Shown: positions 48,941 to 58,168 of the stretch, piece after piece | How the letters are laid out: each line of letters starts with the position of its first letter | How positions within the stretch are numbered: the first letter of the stretch is position 1 | Source of the DNA: Herminiimonas arsenicoxydans | GTDB taxonomy: Bacteria > Pseudomonadota > Gammaproteobacteria > Burkholderiales > Burkholderiaceae_D | Assembly (NCBI GenBank): GCA_000026125.1 | Contig: CU207211.1 | Coordinates: forward strand, 1,364,001-1,428,000 | Direction: 5' to 3' | Length of the DNA stretch: 64,000 nucleotides | Program-made: the position numbers and the translations under genes | Notes under the pieces: generated by a model | What the model was told of the DNA's origin: nothing | Seen by the model: the letters and a program-made list of their open reading frames with translations, nothing else | Databases searched by the model: none

Positions 48941-50605
48941 TTAATCGTTGGCGTAGATATCATTGTCCTTGGTTTCGCGAACGAAGATCATGCCGACGAC
49001 GAAGGTCATCAACGCAATGATGATCGGATACCAGAGGCCGTAGTAAATATCGCCCTTGAATGCCACCAGTGCAAAAGCCGTGGTTGGCAGCAAGCCGCCG
49101 AACCAGCCGTTACCGATGTGATACGGCAGCGACATCGATGTGTAGCGGATACGGGTTGGGAACATCTCAACCAGCATGGCGGCAATCGGGCCGTACACCA
49201 TCGTGACGTAAATCACGAGGATGAACAGCAGCAACAGCGTCATGCCATAGTTGATTTGTGCCGGATCGGCCTTGGTTGGATAACCGTGTGCCTTGATGGA
49301 ATCGGCGAGTTCTTTTGAGAAGGCCTTATCCTTGGCAGCGGCATCTTCTTTCGACAAGCCTTTGGCATCGAAAGATGTCAGCATGGTGTCGCCAATCTTG
49401 ACCGTTGCAATTGTGCCGGGAGCAGCATCCTCATTCGAGTAGGCAACCGAAGCAGCAGCGAGTTTGGCTTTCACGATGTCGCATGACGAAGTGAATTTCT
49501 TGGTGCCGGTCGGGTTGAACTGGAATTGGCAGGTTGCCGGATCGGCAGTAACCACCACTGGTGAATCTTTCAATGCAGCTTCCAGCGCGGGATTGGCGTA
49601 GTGTGTCAAGCCGCTGAAGATAGGAAAGTAGGTCAGCGCAGCAATCAGGCAACCGGCCATGATGATCGGTTTGCGGCCGATTTTATCGGACAGCGTACCA
49701 AAGATCACGAAGAATGGCGTCCCCAGCAGCAGCGAAGCCGCGATCAGGATGTTGGCAGTTGCACCGTCTACCTTCAGTGTTTGCGTGAGGAAGAACAGAG
49801 CGTAAAACTGCCCCGTATACCAGACCACGGCTTGACCAGCAGTTAAACCGACCAGCGCCAGAATAACGATTTTCAGGTTGCCCCATTTTGCAAATGCTTC
49901 CGTCAGTGGCGCCTTGGAAGTTTTGCCTTCCGCCTTCATTTTCACGAATGCCGGCGATTCAGCCATCGACAGACGTATCCAGACCGAGATCCCCAGCAGG
50001 AAAACCGAAACCAGGAACGGAATGCGCCAGCCCCAATCGGCAAATGCTTCTTCGCCCATTGCAGTACGCGTGCCTAGAATCACCAGCAGCGACATGAACA
50101 GACCCATGGTTGCCGTAGTCTGAATCCAGGACGTGAATGCGCCGCGCTTGCCGTGCGGTGCATGCTCAGCCACATAAGTAGCCGCGCCGCCGTATTCTCC
50201 ACCCAGAGCCAGACCCTGCAAGATGCGCAGAATGATCAGGATGACAGGAGCGGCGAGGCCGATCGATGCATAGTTTGGCAGCAGGCCGACGACGAAGGTC
50301 GAGCCGCCCATGATCACGATTGTGACAAGGAAGGTGTATTTACGACCGATCATGTCGCCCAGACGACCGAATACAATAGCGCCAAACGGTCGCACGAGAA
50401 AACCTGCAGCAAATGCCAGCAATGCGAAAATGAAGGCGGTATTGGGATCGGTGCCTGCGAAAAACTGCTTGGCGATAATGGCTGCCAGTGAACCGTACAG
50501 ATAAAAGTCATACCATTCAAATACAGTACCCAGGGAGGAGGCAAAAATAACTTTACGTTCCTCCGCGGTAATGCCGTTGCGTCCGGCTGTCGCTACTGTG
50601 ACCAT
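48941..50605 (-). CDS. MFS transporter of the metabolite:H+ symporter (MHS) family
   Basis: Twelve-helix inner-membrane symporter. FEWYDFYLYGSLA near the start, GRLGDMIGRKYTF and GTLSDKIGRKP are the MHS/MFS signatures. Unusual is an insertion of about 110 hydrophilic residues (about 338-450) between late helices, with two Cys (ATCQF, SSCDIV), probably a periplasmic loop. The substrate cannot be told; relatives carry alpha-ketoglutarate, proline/betaine or shikimate. The ATG at 50605 follows AAGGAGAC. It stands alone, with repeats upstream. Confidence 0.9.
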   Translation of the reverse strand: MVTVATAGRNGITAEERKVIFASSLGTVFEWYDFYLYGSLAAIIAKQFFAGTDPNTAFIFALLAFAAGFLVRPFGAIVFGRLGDMIGRKYTFLVTIVIMGGSTFVVGLLPNYASIGLAAPVILIILRILQGLALGGEYGGAATYVAEHAPHGKRGAFTSWIQTTATMGLFMSLLVILGTRTAMGEEAFADWGWRIPFLVSVFLLGISVWIRLSMAESPAFVKMKAEGKTSKAPLTEAFAKWGNLKIVILALVGLTAGQAVVWYTGQFYALFFLTQTLKVDGATANILIAASLLLGTPFFVIFGTLSDKIGRKPIIMAGCLIAALTYFPIFSGLTHYANPALEAALKDSPVVVTADPATCQFQFNPTGTKKFTSSCDIVKAKLAAASVAYSNEDAAPGTIATVKIGDTMLTSFDAKGLSKEDAAAKDKAFSKELADSIKAHGYPTKADPAQINYGMTLLLLFILVIYVTMVYGPIAAMLVEMFPTRIRYTSMSLPYHIGNGWFGGLLPTTAFALVAFKGDIYYGLWYPIIIALMTFVVGMIFVRETKDNDIYAND

Positions 50606-50630
50606 GCTCGTCTCCTTAATAATTATTAAT

Positions 50631-50650
50631 GGAATGCGTGTGCACATTCC
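50631..50650. promoter_or_regulatory. Inverted repeat upstream of the MHS transporter gene
   Basis: GGAATG-N8-CATTCC with an inner GTGTGCAC, 25 bases before the transporter start. It may be an operator or a 5' leader hairpin. Confidence 0.35.
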
Positions 50651-50699
50651 TTGTATTGGGTAAGCGAGTCGAGTGTGCGACTAAAACCTTACGGGATAC

Positions 50700-50733
50700 T
50701 TGCATTAAGCTTACGTAACGCTTACATATGCAA
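50700..50733. promoter_or_regulatory. Complex repeat upstream of the MHS transporter gene
   Basis: Outer inverted arms TTGCAT (50700-50705) and ATGCAA (50728-50733) enclose two direct GCTTAC copies (50709, 50720) 11 bases apart, one helical turn. This looks like a binding site for a dimeric regulator. It lies in the 272-base gap between the transporter and the thioesterase gene. Confidence 0.4.
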
Positions 50734-50877
50734 ATGACTTGAAACACTGCTTTCGCGTGCTGAAGTCCTGCCATGGCCGCATTGCTATAGGGCGCGCAGG
50801 CGCAAAACTTCTGCTTAAGTTTGGTGCGCGACACGGATGGCTCTAAAATGACGCCATTTTGCAACTGAAAAGTACCA

Positions 50878-51324
50878 ATGACGAATTCATCCCATAATCC
50901 GGCTGCCAACGCCGCCTCGCCCCAGATCCCCTTTTTGCAGGAACTCGGCATCCATACGGTCGAATCCGGTGCCGGCCAGGCGCAAGTCGAATTGATCCTG
51001 CAGGCGCATCATTTGAATGGCTGGCAGGTTGCGCATGGCGGAGTAATCATGACCATGCTGGATAACGTCATGTCGCTGGCCGGACGTTCGATGGCGCCGG
51101 ATATCCGCGGCGGTGTGACGATAGAGATGAAAACCAGCTTCATGCAGCCGGGTGGAACAACGGGGTGTCGTTTGCTGGCGAAGGGCAGGGTTCTGCATGC
51201 ATCAACCAGCATTTATTTTTGCGAAGGTGAGTTGTGGAACGGCGACAAGATGGTGGCCAAGGCCAGCGGTACCTTCAAATTCATTCGTCGTACCGACGTG
51301 GCAAAAAAAATCACGCCGGCGTGA
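50878..51324 (+). CDS. PaaI-family hot-dog thioesterase
   Basis: Probable acyl-CoA thioesterase. The hot-dog fold motif LNGWQVAHGGVIMTMLDNVM contains the conserved His-Gly-Gly; RGGVTIEMKTSFMQPG and LLAKGRVLHASTSIYFCEGE follow in usual order. The length of 148 fits. The natural substrate is unknown. It is divergent from the MHS transporter and convergent with the NRDE gene. Confidence 0.86.
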   Translation: MTNSSHNPAANAASPQIPFLQELGIHTVESGAGQAQVELILQAHHLNGWQVAHGGVIMTMLDNVMSLAGRSMAPDIRGGVTIEMKTSFMQPGGTTGCRLLAKGRVLHASTSIYFCEGELWNGDKMVAKASGTFKFIRRTDVAKKITPA

Positions 51325-51396
51325 TCATCCATCCGTGAATTTCTGCGAGCCAGGCTGAGGCGCTGAAGGCGAGGCCGGAACAGCCTCACTGCTTAT

Positions 51397-52179
51397 TCAA
51401 AATCCTTTTGTGCACTGCCCGCGATGAGGCGCGCGTTCCGGCACGGGCGGCATTGCTACGGTCGGGCGCTCCAGCAATACCGGTGCCTGATCGGTTTGCA
51501 ACTTGACCAGCGTGGATACGCGTGTGCCGTAATCGTGAGAGGTGATGCAAACGGCGGACAGCAAACGTTCGCGTTCCAGACTGACGCCGGTTTTCGGCAG
51601 CCGGCAGTCCGCCGCACAGGTCGTGTCGGACAGCATTTCAAAGAACGCGTCTTCCGGCGCTCCCTGACAGAGCAGGCTGGCAAATTCGGCCTTGACGCTG
51701 ACCACCTTAGGCCATGTGCAATCCAGCAGCGAGTTCGACAAGCCATACATGCCGGGTTTCATCGGCTTGCCGTTGCGCTCGTCTTTTTCGCCGCGATTGG
51801 AATACCAGATTAATTCATCCTTGTTGCCTACCAACAGATTGAAACCGTTGTAGTCGGCAGCATGCGGGGAAATTTCTTCTACGTAGCCGGTCGGCGTTGT
51901 CGTTCCGGCCAGATAATTCAATACCAGATTGCCGCGCGTAGGCGCATCCGGACGTATCTCGGACGGTGCGCGTATATTCGTGACCGCCGCAAAGCGTCCG
52001 TCGCGCGTGATCCCCATCCATGTGCCGCCGCCTTGCAGATCGCGGCCGGCATAAATCTGCGGATGGTCATGCCACCAGCCAGCCGGGCTGGCCGGTCTAT
52101 CGTAGAACTCGTCGCGATTACCGGCCGCGAGCAAGGGCATATTCGGCATTACCTGCCAGGCAAAGACGATTAAGCACAT
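51397..52179 (-). CDS. NRDE (TANGO2) family protein
   Basis: Cytoplasmic protein of the TANGO2/NRDE family, named after the motif AAGNRDEFYDRP near residue 20. It starts MCLIVFAW, with Cys at position 2 as in Ntn-hydrolase-like proteins, though no activity is proven. Further conserved parts are GGGTWMGITRDGRFAAVTN. In eukaryotes the relative is tied to haem or lipid handling. The start overlaps the end of the DUF4936 gene by 10 bases. Confidence 0.88.
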   Translation of the reverse strand: MCLIVFAWQVMPNMPLLAAGNRDEFYDRPASPAGWWHDHPQIYAGRDLQGGGTWMGITRDGRFAAVTNIRAPSEIRPDAPTRGNLVLNYLAGTTTPTGYVEEISPHAADYNGFNLLVGNKDELIWYSNRGEKDERNGKPMKPGMYGLSNSLLDCTWPKVVSVKAEFASLLCQGAPEDAFFEMLSDTTCAADCRLPKTGVSLERERLLSAVCITSHDYGTRVSTLVKLQTDQAPVLLERPTVAMPPVPERAPHRGQCTKGF

Positions 52180-52457
52180 AAAGATAAATCCAGAAATTGT
52201 TCCGTGTGGCGTTTGCCGTCGATGAACGATGGCAGCTGGCTTGCCGCAACGGCTTGCTCCAGCTTGATCGCAAAATCTTCATTCACATCCAGATACACTT
52301 CCATCCACGTGTGCATGCCGTCCTGCGCGACCGGACTGCGCTTGAGTGCCGTACGCACCGCGTATAGACGGGTCAGACGATGCTGCAACTCCGACACCGC
52401 TGTCAGAAAGAGCGCGGCGTCGGCAGCCTGTACCCGATAATAAATATAGAGGTCCAT
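52170..52457 (-). CDS. DUF4936 family protein
   Basis: Small protein of unknown function found in beta-proteobacteria, usually next to ygfZ. It starts MDLYIYYRVQAADAALF and is 95 residues long, without membrane segment or signal. A start at 52481, eight codons earlier, is possible. No strong ribosome binding site decides. It lies between ygfZ (upstream) and the NRDE gene, apparently in one transcript. Confidence 0.75.
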   Translation of the reverse strand: MDLYIYYRVQAADAALFLTAVSELQHRLTRLYAVRTALKRSPVAQDGMHTWMEVYLDVNEDFAIKLEQAVAASQLPSFIDGKRHTEQFLDLSLCA

Positions 52458-52494
52458 CGTTTGTTGTGTGTGCTGGAGCATTTCCCCGTATCGC

Positions 52495-53553
52495 TCAGAC
52501 CGGATCAGTCAAAGGATAAGGTAGGGGCTGGAAAAGCAGCACCGGGCCTTGTGCCGAACCCAGCCGCACTTCGGATTCTGCTGCCGCCAGTTTGATCTCG
52601 ACCAGACAGGCGATTTCCTGCGCATTCGTGCGTTCGGCATTGACGACCATGCCGCATGGCTGCTCGGGATCGCTGACGGAAAAAATTTCAGTGCCGGGTT
52701 CCGCGCTTGCCGCACTCACTTTTGCATGCAGCATGCGGCGCTTGAGCTTGCCGAGATACTGGCTGCGGGCGACGATTTCCTGGCCGGGATAACAACCTTT
52801 TCTGAAATTCACGCCGCCTATCAATTCAAAATTGATCATTTGCGGAACGAATTTTTCCTGGGTGGCAATGCTGATGTGCGGCACGCCGCTATCGATTTCC
52901 GCCAACTGCCACGCCGCTGCGCCGGCAGCCTGCAAAACTTTCGTCAACTGCGGCCATGCTTCCACAGCCTGCGCGGCAGTGGTGATCCATTGGTAACGTG
53001 CGGTGCCAAACGCATCGGGATGGCGGATCAGTGTGCCGGCGGCGGATTCGGCCTTGTCGTAAATCGCTGCCGGCAAGACAGGAAACCACTGTTGCAGCAC
53101 CTTGCTTGCCGCCGGACCGGCGAGGCCGAGCATCACGTGATTTTCTGTTGCATCGATGAGCCTGGCCTTGGCGCGCAACACAAACATTTGCAGGCGTTTT
53201 TGTACGCTGGCTTGCAGTTCGCGCGGCAGTTGCAGCATGATGCCGTCGGCGGTTTTCCAGATCAGCAGACTTGCCAGCAGCCGGCCTTTGGGTGAGCAAT
53301 AACCTGCCAGTCGTGCTGCGCCGGCATCCAGATGTTCCACATCGTTGGTCAACTGGCTGTGCAAAAAATGCGCCGCCTCGTCGCCGCTGGCGGCAATCAG
53401 ACCCAGATAGATAATGGGAGCAACAAAATCGGTGCGCGGCGTTTCAGAAGTCATCTGTGCGCCGAAATGCAGAAGCTCGGGTACGGCTTCAGCGCTACCG
53501 GACGTGCCGAATTGGGCACCCTGTTCAGCCAGAAAATTCAACCATGTAGTCAT
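52495..53553 (-). CDS. ygfZ: YgfZ, folate-binding protein for iron-sulfur cluster repair
   Basis: Tetrahydrofolate-binding protein of the GcvT-like fold needed for some iron-sulfur enzymes such as MiaB. The signature KGCYPGQEIVARSQYLGK, with the conserved Cys, is intact. YCSPKGRLLASLLIWK lies earlier. The ATG at 53553 gives 352 residues and is preferred over TTG 53565. It diverges from mltG, as in many beta-proteobacteria. Confidence 0.93.
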   Translation of the reverse strand: MTTWLNFLAEQGAQFGTSGSAEAVPELLHFGAQMTSETPRTDFVAPIIYLGLIAASGDEAAHFLHSQLTNDVEHLDAGAARLAGYCSPKGRLLASLLIWKTADGIMLQLPRELQASVQKRLQMFVLRAKARLIDATENHVMLGLAGPAASKVLQQWFPVLPAAIYDKAESAAGTLIRHPDAFGTARYQWITTAAQAVEAWPQLTKVLQAAGAAAWQLAEIDSGVPHISIATQEKFVPQMINFELIGGVNFRKGCYPGQEIVARSQYLGKLKRRMLHAKVSAASAEPGTEIFSVSDPEQPCGMVVNAERTNAQEIACLVEIKLAAAESEVRLGSAQGPVLLFQPLPYPLTDPV

Positions 53554-53677
53554 AATTTCAATCAATAAATTGGAGCAATCAGCGGTTCCGCGATTATCAT
53601 TAGAGTCTGATTATAGTGGCGTGGAAAAAACGCGTCGGATTGCCCTTGATTTGCCTGGATTTCACCGAGACCTTGCC

Positions 53678-54664
53678 TTGATTAAAAAATTCTTCACCCT
53701 GATTATTCTGCTGGCAATTGTCGCCGCAGCGGCCTTCGTGTTCTGGGCGCAGCAGCCTATCACCCGGAATGACCAGCCCGCCATCGACTTCACGATTAAT
53801 CCCGGCAGCGGCGTAAAAAGCAGCATGCAGCAAATTGAAAATGCCGGTGCGCCGGTGCAACCTTTTCTGATGATGGTGCTGGCGCAAGTCACCGGCAACA
53901 GCACGAAACTGAAAGCCGGTAGTTACGAATTGAAGCCAGGCACGACGCCGTCCCGCTTGCTGACGCAATTAGTGCGCGGCGAGTTTGCCCAGGAAGCGCT
54001 GACCGTCATCGAGGGCTGGACCTTCAGGCAGATGCGTGAGGTGATCAATGCGAATCCGGCGCTCAGGCATGACACCGCGGGTTTGTCCGACCAGGATTTG
54101 ATGGCAAGGATCTCGAGCGATTACAAAACGCCGGAAGGCCTGTTTTATCCCGATACCTATCTGTTCGCAAAGAATTCCAGCGACTTGCAGATTTACAAAC
54201 AGGCGCACAATCTGATGCTCAAGCGCCTGAATGAAGCCTGGCTGGCACGCAATCCGTCGCTGCCGTATGCCTCGCCTTATGAAGCCTTGATCATGGCTTC
54301 CATCGTGGAAAAGGAAACCGGCAAAAAATCTGAACGCACGATGATTGCCGGCGTCTTCGTCAATCGCCTGAAGAAGGGCATGCTGCTGCAAACCGATCCG
54401 ACCGTCATTTACGGCATGGGCGATAGTTACAAGGGCAATATCCGCAAGAGCGACCTGCTGACTGACACCCCGCACAACACGTATACTCGCTCCGGCTTGC
54501 CGCCTACGCCGATTGCCTTGCCGGGCATGGAATCGCTGCATGCAGCGATGAACCCGGCCGCTACCGATGCAGTGTATTTCGTCGCGCGCGGCGATGGCAG
54601 CAGCCAGTTTTCCGCGAATCTGGACGACCACAACAATGCGGTCAACAAGTATCAGCGCAAGTAA
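53678..54664 (+). CDS. mltG: MltG, endolytic murein transglycosylase
   Basis: Inner-membrane YceG-like enzyme that cleaves nascent glycan strands and sets their length. An N-terminal membrane helix ([20 protein letters not shown]) is followed by a LysM-like part and the catalytic domain with [20 protein letters not shown] (catalytic Glu) and [11 protein letters not shown]. The frame is open back to 53414, but that part overlaps ygfZ; TTG 53678 puts the start just before the helix and gives the usual 328 residues. It heads the mltG-tmk-holB-pilZ block. Confidence 0.92.
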
Positions 54665-54717
54665 ATTTCCGTAAAAAAGTCAGCAAAAATAACGGGTATC
54701 ACTTTTATGGCAGTGGC

Positions 54718-55332
54718 ATGACGAAAGCAAAATTCATCACCTTTGAAGGTATAGACGGCGCGGGAAAATCCACGCATTTATCGTTTGTTGCCGACTTGTT
54801 GCGTGCAAGTAAAAAAAACGTTGTTGTTACGCGCGAGCCGGGCGGCACCAGCCTGGGCGAAGCGCTGCGCACCATCCTGTTGCATGAAAAAATGCATCTG
54901 GAAACCGAAGCCCTGCTGATGTTCGCGGCGCGGCGCGAACACATCGCGCAGCTTATCGAACCGGCACTGGCGCGCGGCGACTGGGTGATTTCAGACCGTT
55001 TTACCGATGCGACTTTCGCCTATCAGGGTGGCGGCCGCAAGCTGGACCGACAAAAACTTTCCGTGCTTGAACAATGGGTACATCCGCATCTGCAGCCCGA
55101 TTTGACGCTGCTGTTCGATGTGCCGCTGGATGTGGCGCGCGCGCGGCTGGATGCAACGCGTACGCTGGACAAGTTCGAGCAGGAGCAGGCGGATTTCTTT
55201 GCCGCCACGCGCGCCGAATATCTGCGCCGCGCCGCCGAATTCCCGCAGCGTTTCCGCATCATCGATTCGACGCAGGCTATCGCGACGATACAGGAACAAT
55301 TGCGCGACATCATTGCAGGGCTAGCTCCTTGA
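54718..55332 (+). CDS. tmk: Thymidylate kinase
   Basis: Phosphorylates dTMP to dTDP. P-loop [16 protein letters not shown] motif [18 protein letters not shown] and LID region [15 protein letters not shown] are all visible. The length of 204 fits. Its stop overlaps the holB TTG start. Confidence 0.98.
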
Positions 55333-56360
55333 ATACTCTTTATCCCTGGCAGCACGCCTCATGGCAGCAGTGGCAGAAATTGCGTGAACGCCTGCCGCAC
55401 GCGATTCTCTTTCACGGACCGGAGGGTATAGGCAAGACAGCTTTTGCCGAAGCCTGCGCCCAATCCCTGCTGTGCGAAACGCCGAACACTGATGGACATG
55501 CATGCGGTACTTGCGCTGCATGCGGCTGGTTCGGGCAATACAGTCATCCTGATTACCGTCGGGTGCGCCCGGAAATTCTGGATGATGGCGAATCTGCAGA
55601 GGGCGAAGAAGCCGAGGCTGGCGACACCAAAAAATCCAAGTCGACCAAGGCACCGTCGAAGGAGATCAAGATTGACCAGATCCGCGCCCTGTCCGACTTC
55701 ATGAATATTTCCACGCATCGCTCCGGCATGCGCGTCGTTACGCTGTATCCGGCCGAAGCCTTGAATACGGCAGCCGCCAATTCCTTGCTGAAAATGCTGG
55801 AAGAGCCGCCGCCGAATACCATGTTTTTGCTGGCGACCAATAGCATCGATCGCCTGTTGCCGACGATACTCTCGCGTTGCCGCAAGTTTGCACTGGCGAT
55901 GCCGGGAGCAGAAGAAACCTTGCAGTGGCTGCAGGCGCAACAGGTAAAGGACGCCGACAGCTGGCTGGCCGAACAGGGTGGGGCGCCGCTTGCCGCGCTG
56001 GCATCCTCGCAAGCCGGTGCGCGCGAAACGCTGGATGAGTTTTTGCAGCAGCTGGCACAGCCGGGTGTCGATGCGGCATTGAAAACTGCCGAACGCCTGC
56101 AAAAGACACCGGTGACAGAATTAGTAGCGTGGCTGCAGCGCTGGTTGTATGACGTGCTTTCCGTCAAACTTTCCGGCACAATCCGTTACTATCCGCGCCA
56201 CCAAAAAGAATTGGCTGCGCTGGCGGCACGTGCCGATGCGGGAGCCTTGCTGCAAGCGATCAAGATGCTCAATGAGCGGCGCGCAATTGCCGATCATCCG
56301 CTGGCGCCCAAGCTGTTTATAGAAGACATGTTGCTGGATTATTCGACGCTTTTTTCCTGA
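55329..56360 (+). CDS. holB: DNA polymerase III delta' subunit
   Basis: Clamp-loader subunit. Walker A-like [18 protein letters not shown] near residue 25, zinc-binding Cys residues in [19 protein letters not shown], and [18 protein letters not shown] with SRCRKF. Between the zinc site and IDQIRAL a charged insertion (about residues 85-117) alternates an acidic then a Lys-rich stretch. The start is TTG 55329 in a TTGA overlap with tmk; 343 residues result. pilZ follows by 7 bases. Confidence 0.94.
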
Positions 56361-56367
56361 GAGGTAA

Positions 56368-56748
56368 ATGATGGCAGATGCCCCGATTGCAACAGGTAGT
56401 CCAGCAGTGGGTCGCCCGTCGGTATTGTCTTTGCCGATCAAGGAGAAATCCGCTTTGTACGCAGCCTATATGCCGTTCCTGGCAAATGGCGGCATCTTTG
56501 TGCCTTCCACCAAGCCATACAAGATCGGTGATGAAATCTATCTGATTCTGACGCTGATGGACGACCCGACCAAATATCCTATCGCCGGCAAGATTGCATG
56601 GATCACGCCGGCCGGGGCGAACAACAACAAGGCGCAAGGCATAGGCGTGCAGTTTTCCGCCGACGAAAGCGGTGTGCGCATCAAGCAGCGTATAGAGGAA
56701 TTACTGGGTGCTGCGCTTGGCTCATCACGTGCCACGCATACCTTGTAA
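56368..56748 (+). CDS. pilZ: PilZ domain protein
   Basis: Small cytoplasmic PilZ protein of the type encoded after holB and needed for type IV pilus formation in Pseudomonas and Xanthomonas. It contains YMPFLANGGIFVPSTKPY, VGDEIYL-like KIGDEIYLILTLMDDP and QGIGVQFSADESG. The RxxxR motif that binds c-di-GMP is absent, as in the PilZ founders. The length of 126 fits. A second ATG at 56371 is possible. No pilus gene lies in the window. Confidence 0.9.
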   Translation: MMADAPIATGSPAVGRPSVLSLPIKEKSALYAAYMPFLANGGIFVPSTKPYKIGDEIYLILTLMDDPTKYPIAGKIAWITPAGANNNKAQGIGVQFSADESGVRIKQRIEELLGAALGSSRATHTL

Positions 56749-56773
56749 ATAACCGCTGCATCGCTTTTCAATA

Positions 56774-57307
56774 ATGCTGCTAAGCCCGCCATCTATTCAG
56801 CAAGCCGGCAAGAAGTTGTTCCACCGCCTTGCGACTCTGGACGATTTGCCTGCAATCGTCGCTATCTACAACAGTACTATTGCGTCACGTCAGGTTACTG
56901 CGGATATCGAACCTGTCACCGTTGCCTCGCGCCTGGAGTGGTTTAATGAACACTCTGCAGACAAACGACCTATCTGGGTTCTTGAAAACGACGGGAAAAT
57001 TCTGGGTTGGCTTGCCTATTCCAATTTCAATCCGCGTGCTGCCTATATTCATACCGCAGAAATTTCCATTTATATTGCGCAAGATGCCCGGGGAAAAGGC
57101 CTGGGCGGCTACTTCCTGACGGAAGCAATTGCATATGCATCAACGTTGAATATTCATACGCTGGTAGGTCTGATTTTTGCTCATAACGAACCGAGCCTGA
57201 AATTGTTTGAACGCTTCGGCTTCGAGCGCTGGGCTAACATGCCGGGCGTTGCAGTGCTGGATGGGCTTGGGCGAGATCTGGTGATAGTCGGCAAGCGAGT
57301 GGCATAA
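56774..57307 (+). CDS. GNAT N-acetyltransferase (phosphinothricin/MnaT type)
   Basis: Probable acetyl-CoA-dependent N-acetyltransferase. The GNAT motif A is AEISIYIAQDARGKGLGGYF, followed by LVGLIFAHNEPSLKLFERFGFE, both typical of the phosphinothricin acetyltransferase subgroup, whose natural substrates are often methionine derivatives. The length of 177 is normal. The start at ATG 56774 includes a 12-residue N-terminal extension. It sits between pilZ and tatD. Confidence 0.88.
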   Translation: MLLSPPSIQQAGKKLFHRLATLDDLPAIVAIYNSTIASRQVTADIEPVTVASRLEWFNEHSADKRPIWVLENDGKILGWLAYSNFNPRAAYIHTAEISIYIAQDARGKGLGGYFLTEAIAYASTLNIHTLVGLIFAHNEPSLKLFERFGFERWANMPGVAVLDGLGRDLVIVGKRVA

Positions 57308-57384
57308 GCAAGATTGCCTGAGCGGATCTCGTTCCGGGCGCGAACGCTCGCAGCAAAGCCGTCTGACGCGTACAATTCAGTCCC

Positions 57385-58164
57385 ATGTATATCGATTCCC
57401 ATTGTCACATCAATTTCCCCGAGCTTGCTGCGCGCATGCCCGAGATACTCGGCAAAATGGCCGAGAACGAAGTCAGTCATGCGCTCTGCGTTTCGTGTGA
57501 TCTGCCGAATTTCCCCGGTGTGCTGGAACTGGCCGAACGTTATCCCAATATTTATGCCTCGGTCGGCGTGCATCCGGATTATGAAGATACGCCGGAGCCG
57601 TCCGTCGATGACCTGATACGTCTTTCCGATCATCCGAAGATTGTGGCGATCGGCGAGACCGGCCTCGATTATTACCGGCTGGAAGGCGATCTGGAATGGC
57701 AGCGCGAGCGATTTCGCAGGCATATCCGCGCCTCCCGCGCGACCGGCAAACCCCTGATCATCCATACCCGTGCGGCCTCTGAAGACACGATACGCATCAT
57801 GCGTGAAGAGGGTGCCGGCACCGATGCCGGCGGTGCGGCCGGTGTCATGCATTGCTTTACCGAATCGCTGGAAGTGGCGAAGGCGGCGATGGAAATGGGT
57901 TTTTACATTTCGTTTTCCGGGATCGTGACGTTCAAGAGCGCGAAGGATTTGCAGTCGGTAGCGCGCGAAGTGCCGCTGGAGCAGATGCTGATCGAAACCG
58001 ATTCGCCTTATCTGGCGCCGGTGCCGCATCGCGGCAAGGTGAACGAGCCGGGGCTGGTGCGTCATGTGGCGGAATATCTGGCGCTCCTGAAAGACGTTCC
58101 ACTGGAGCGGATTGCACAGCAGACGACGGATAATTTCTTTAACTTATTCAAGATTGCGCGGTAA
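57385..58164 (+). CDS. tatD: TatD family metal-dependent hydrolase
   Basis: Metal-dependent DNase/hydrolase of the TIM-barrel amidohydrolase group (YcfH/TatD). Metal ligands: HCH in YIDSHCHINFPEL, Glu in AIGETGLDYY, His in IIHTRAASED and VMHCFTES, Asp in IETDSPYLAPVPHRGKVNEP. The length of 259 fits; within the family it is closer to YcfH, which also lies near holB. The ankyrin gene starts 4 bases downstream. Confidence 0.92.
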   Translation: MYIDSHCHINFPELAARMPEILGKMAENEVSHALCVSCDLPNFPGVLELAERYPNIYASVGVHPDYEDTPEPSVDDLIRLSDHPKIVAIGETGLDYYRLEGDLEWQRERFRRHIRASRATGKPLIIHTRAASEDTIRIMREEGAGTDAGGAAGVMHCFTESLEVAKAAMEMGFYISFSGIVTFKSAKDLQSVAREVPLEQMLIETDSPYLAPVPHRGKVNEPGLVRHVAEYLALLKDVPLERIAQQTTDNFFNLFKIAR

Positions 58165-58168
58165 GCAG

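Noticed and set aside
52549..53295. Open frame of 248 codons on the plus strand
   Set aside because: Antisense to ygfZ, whose KGCYPGQE signature is intact.
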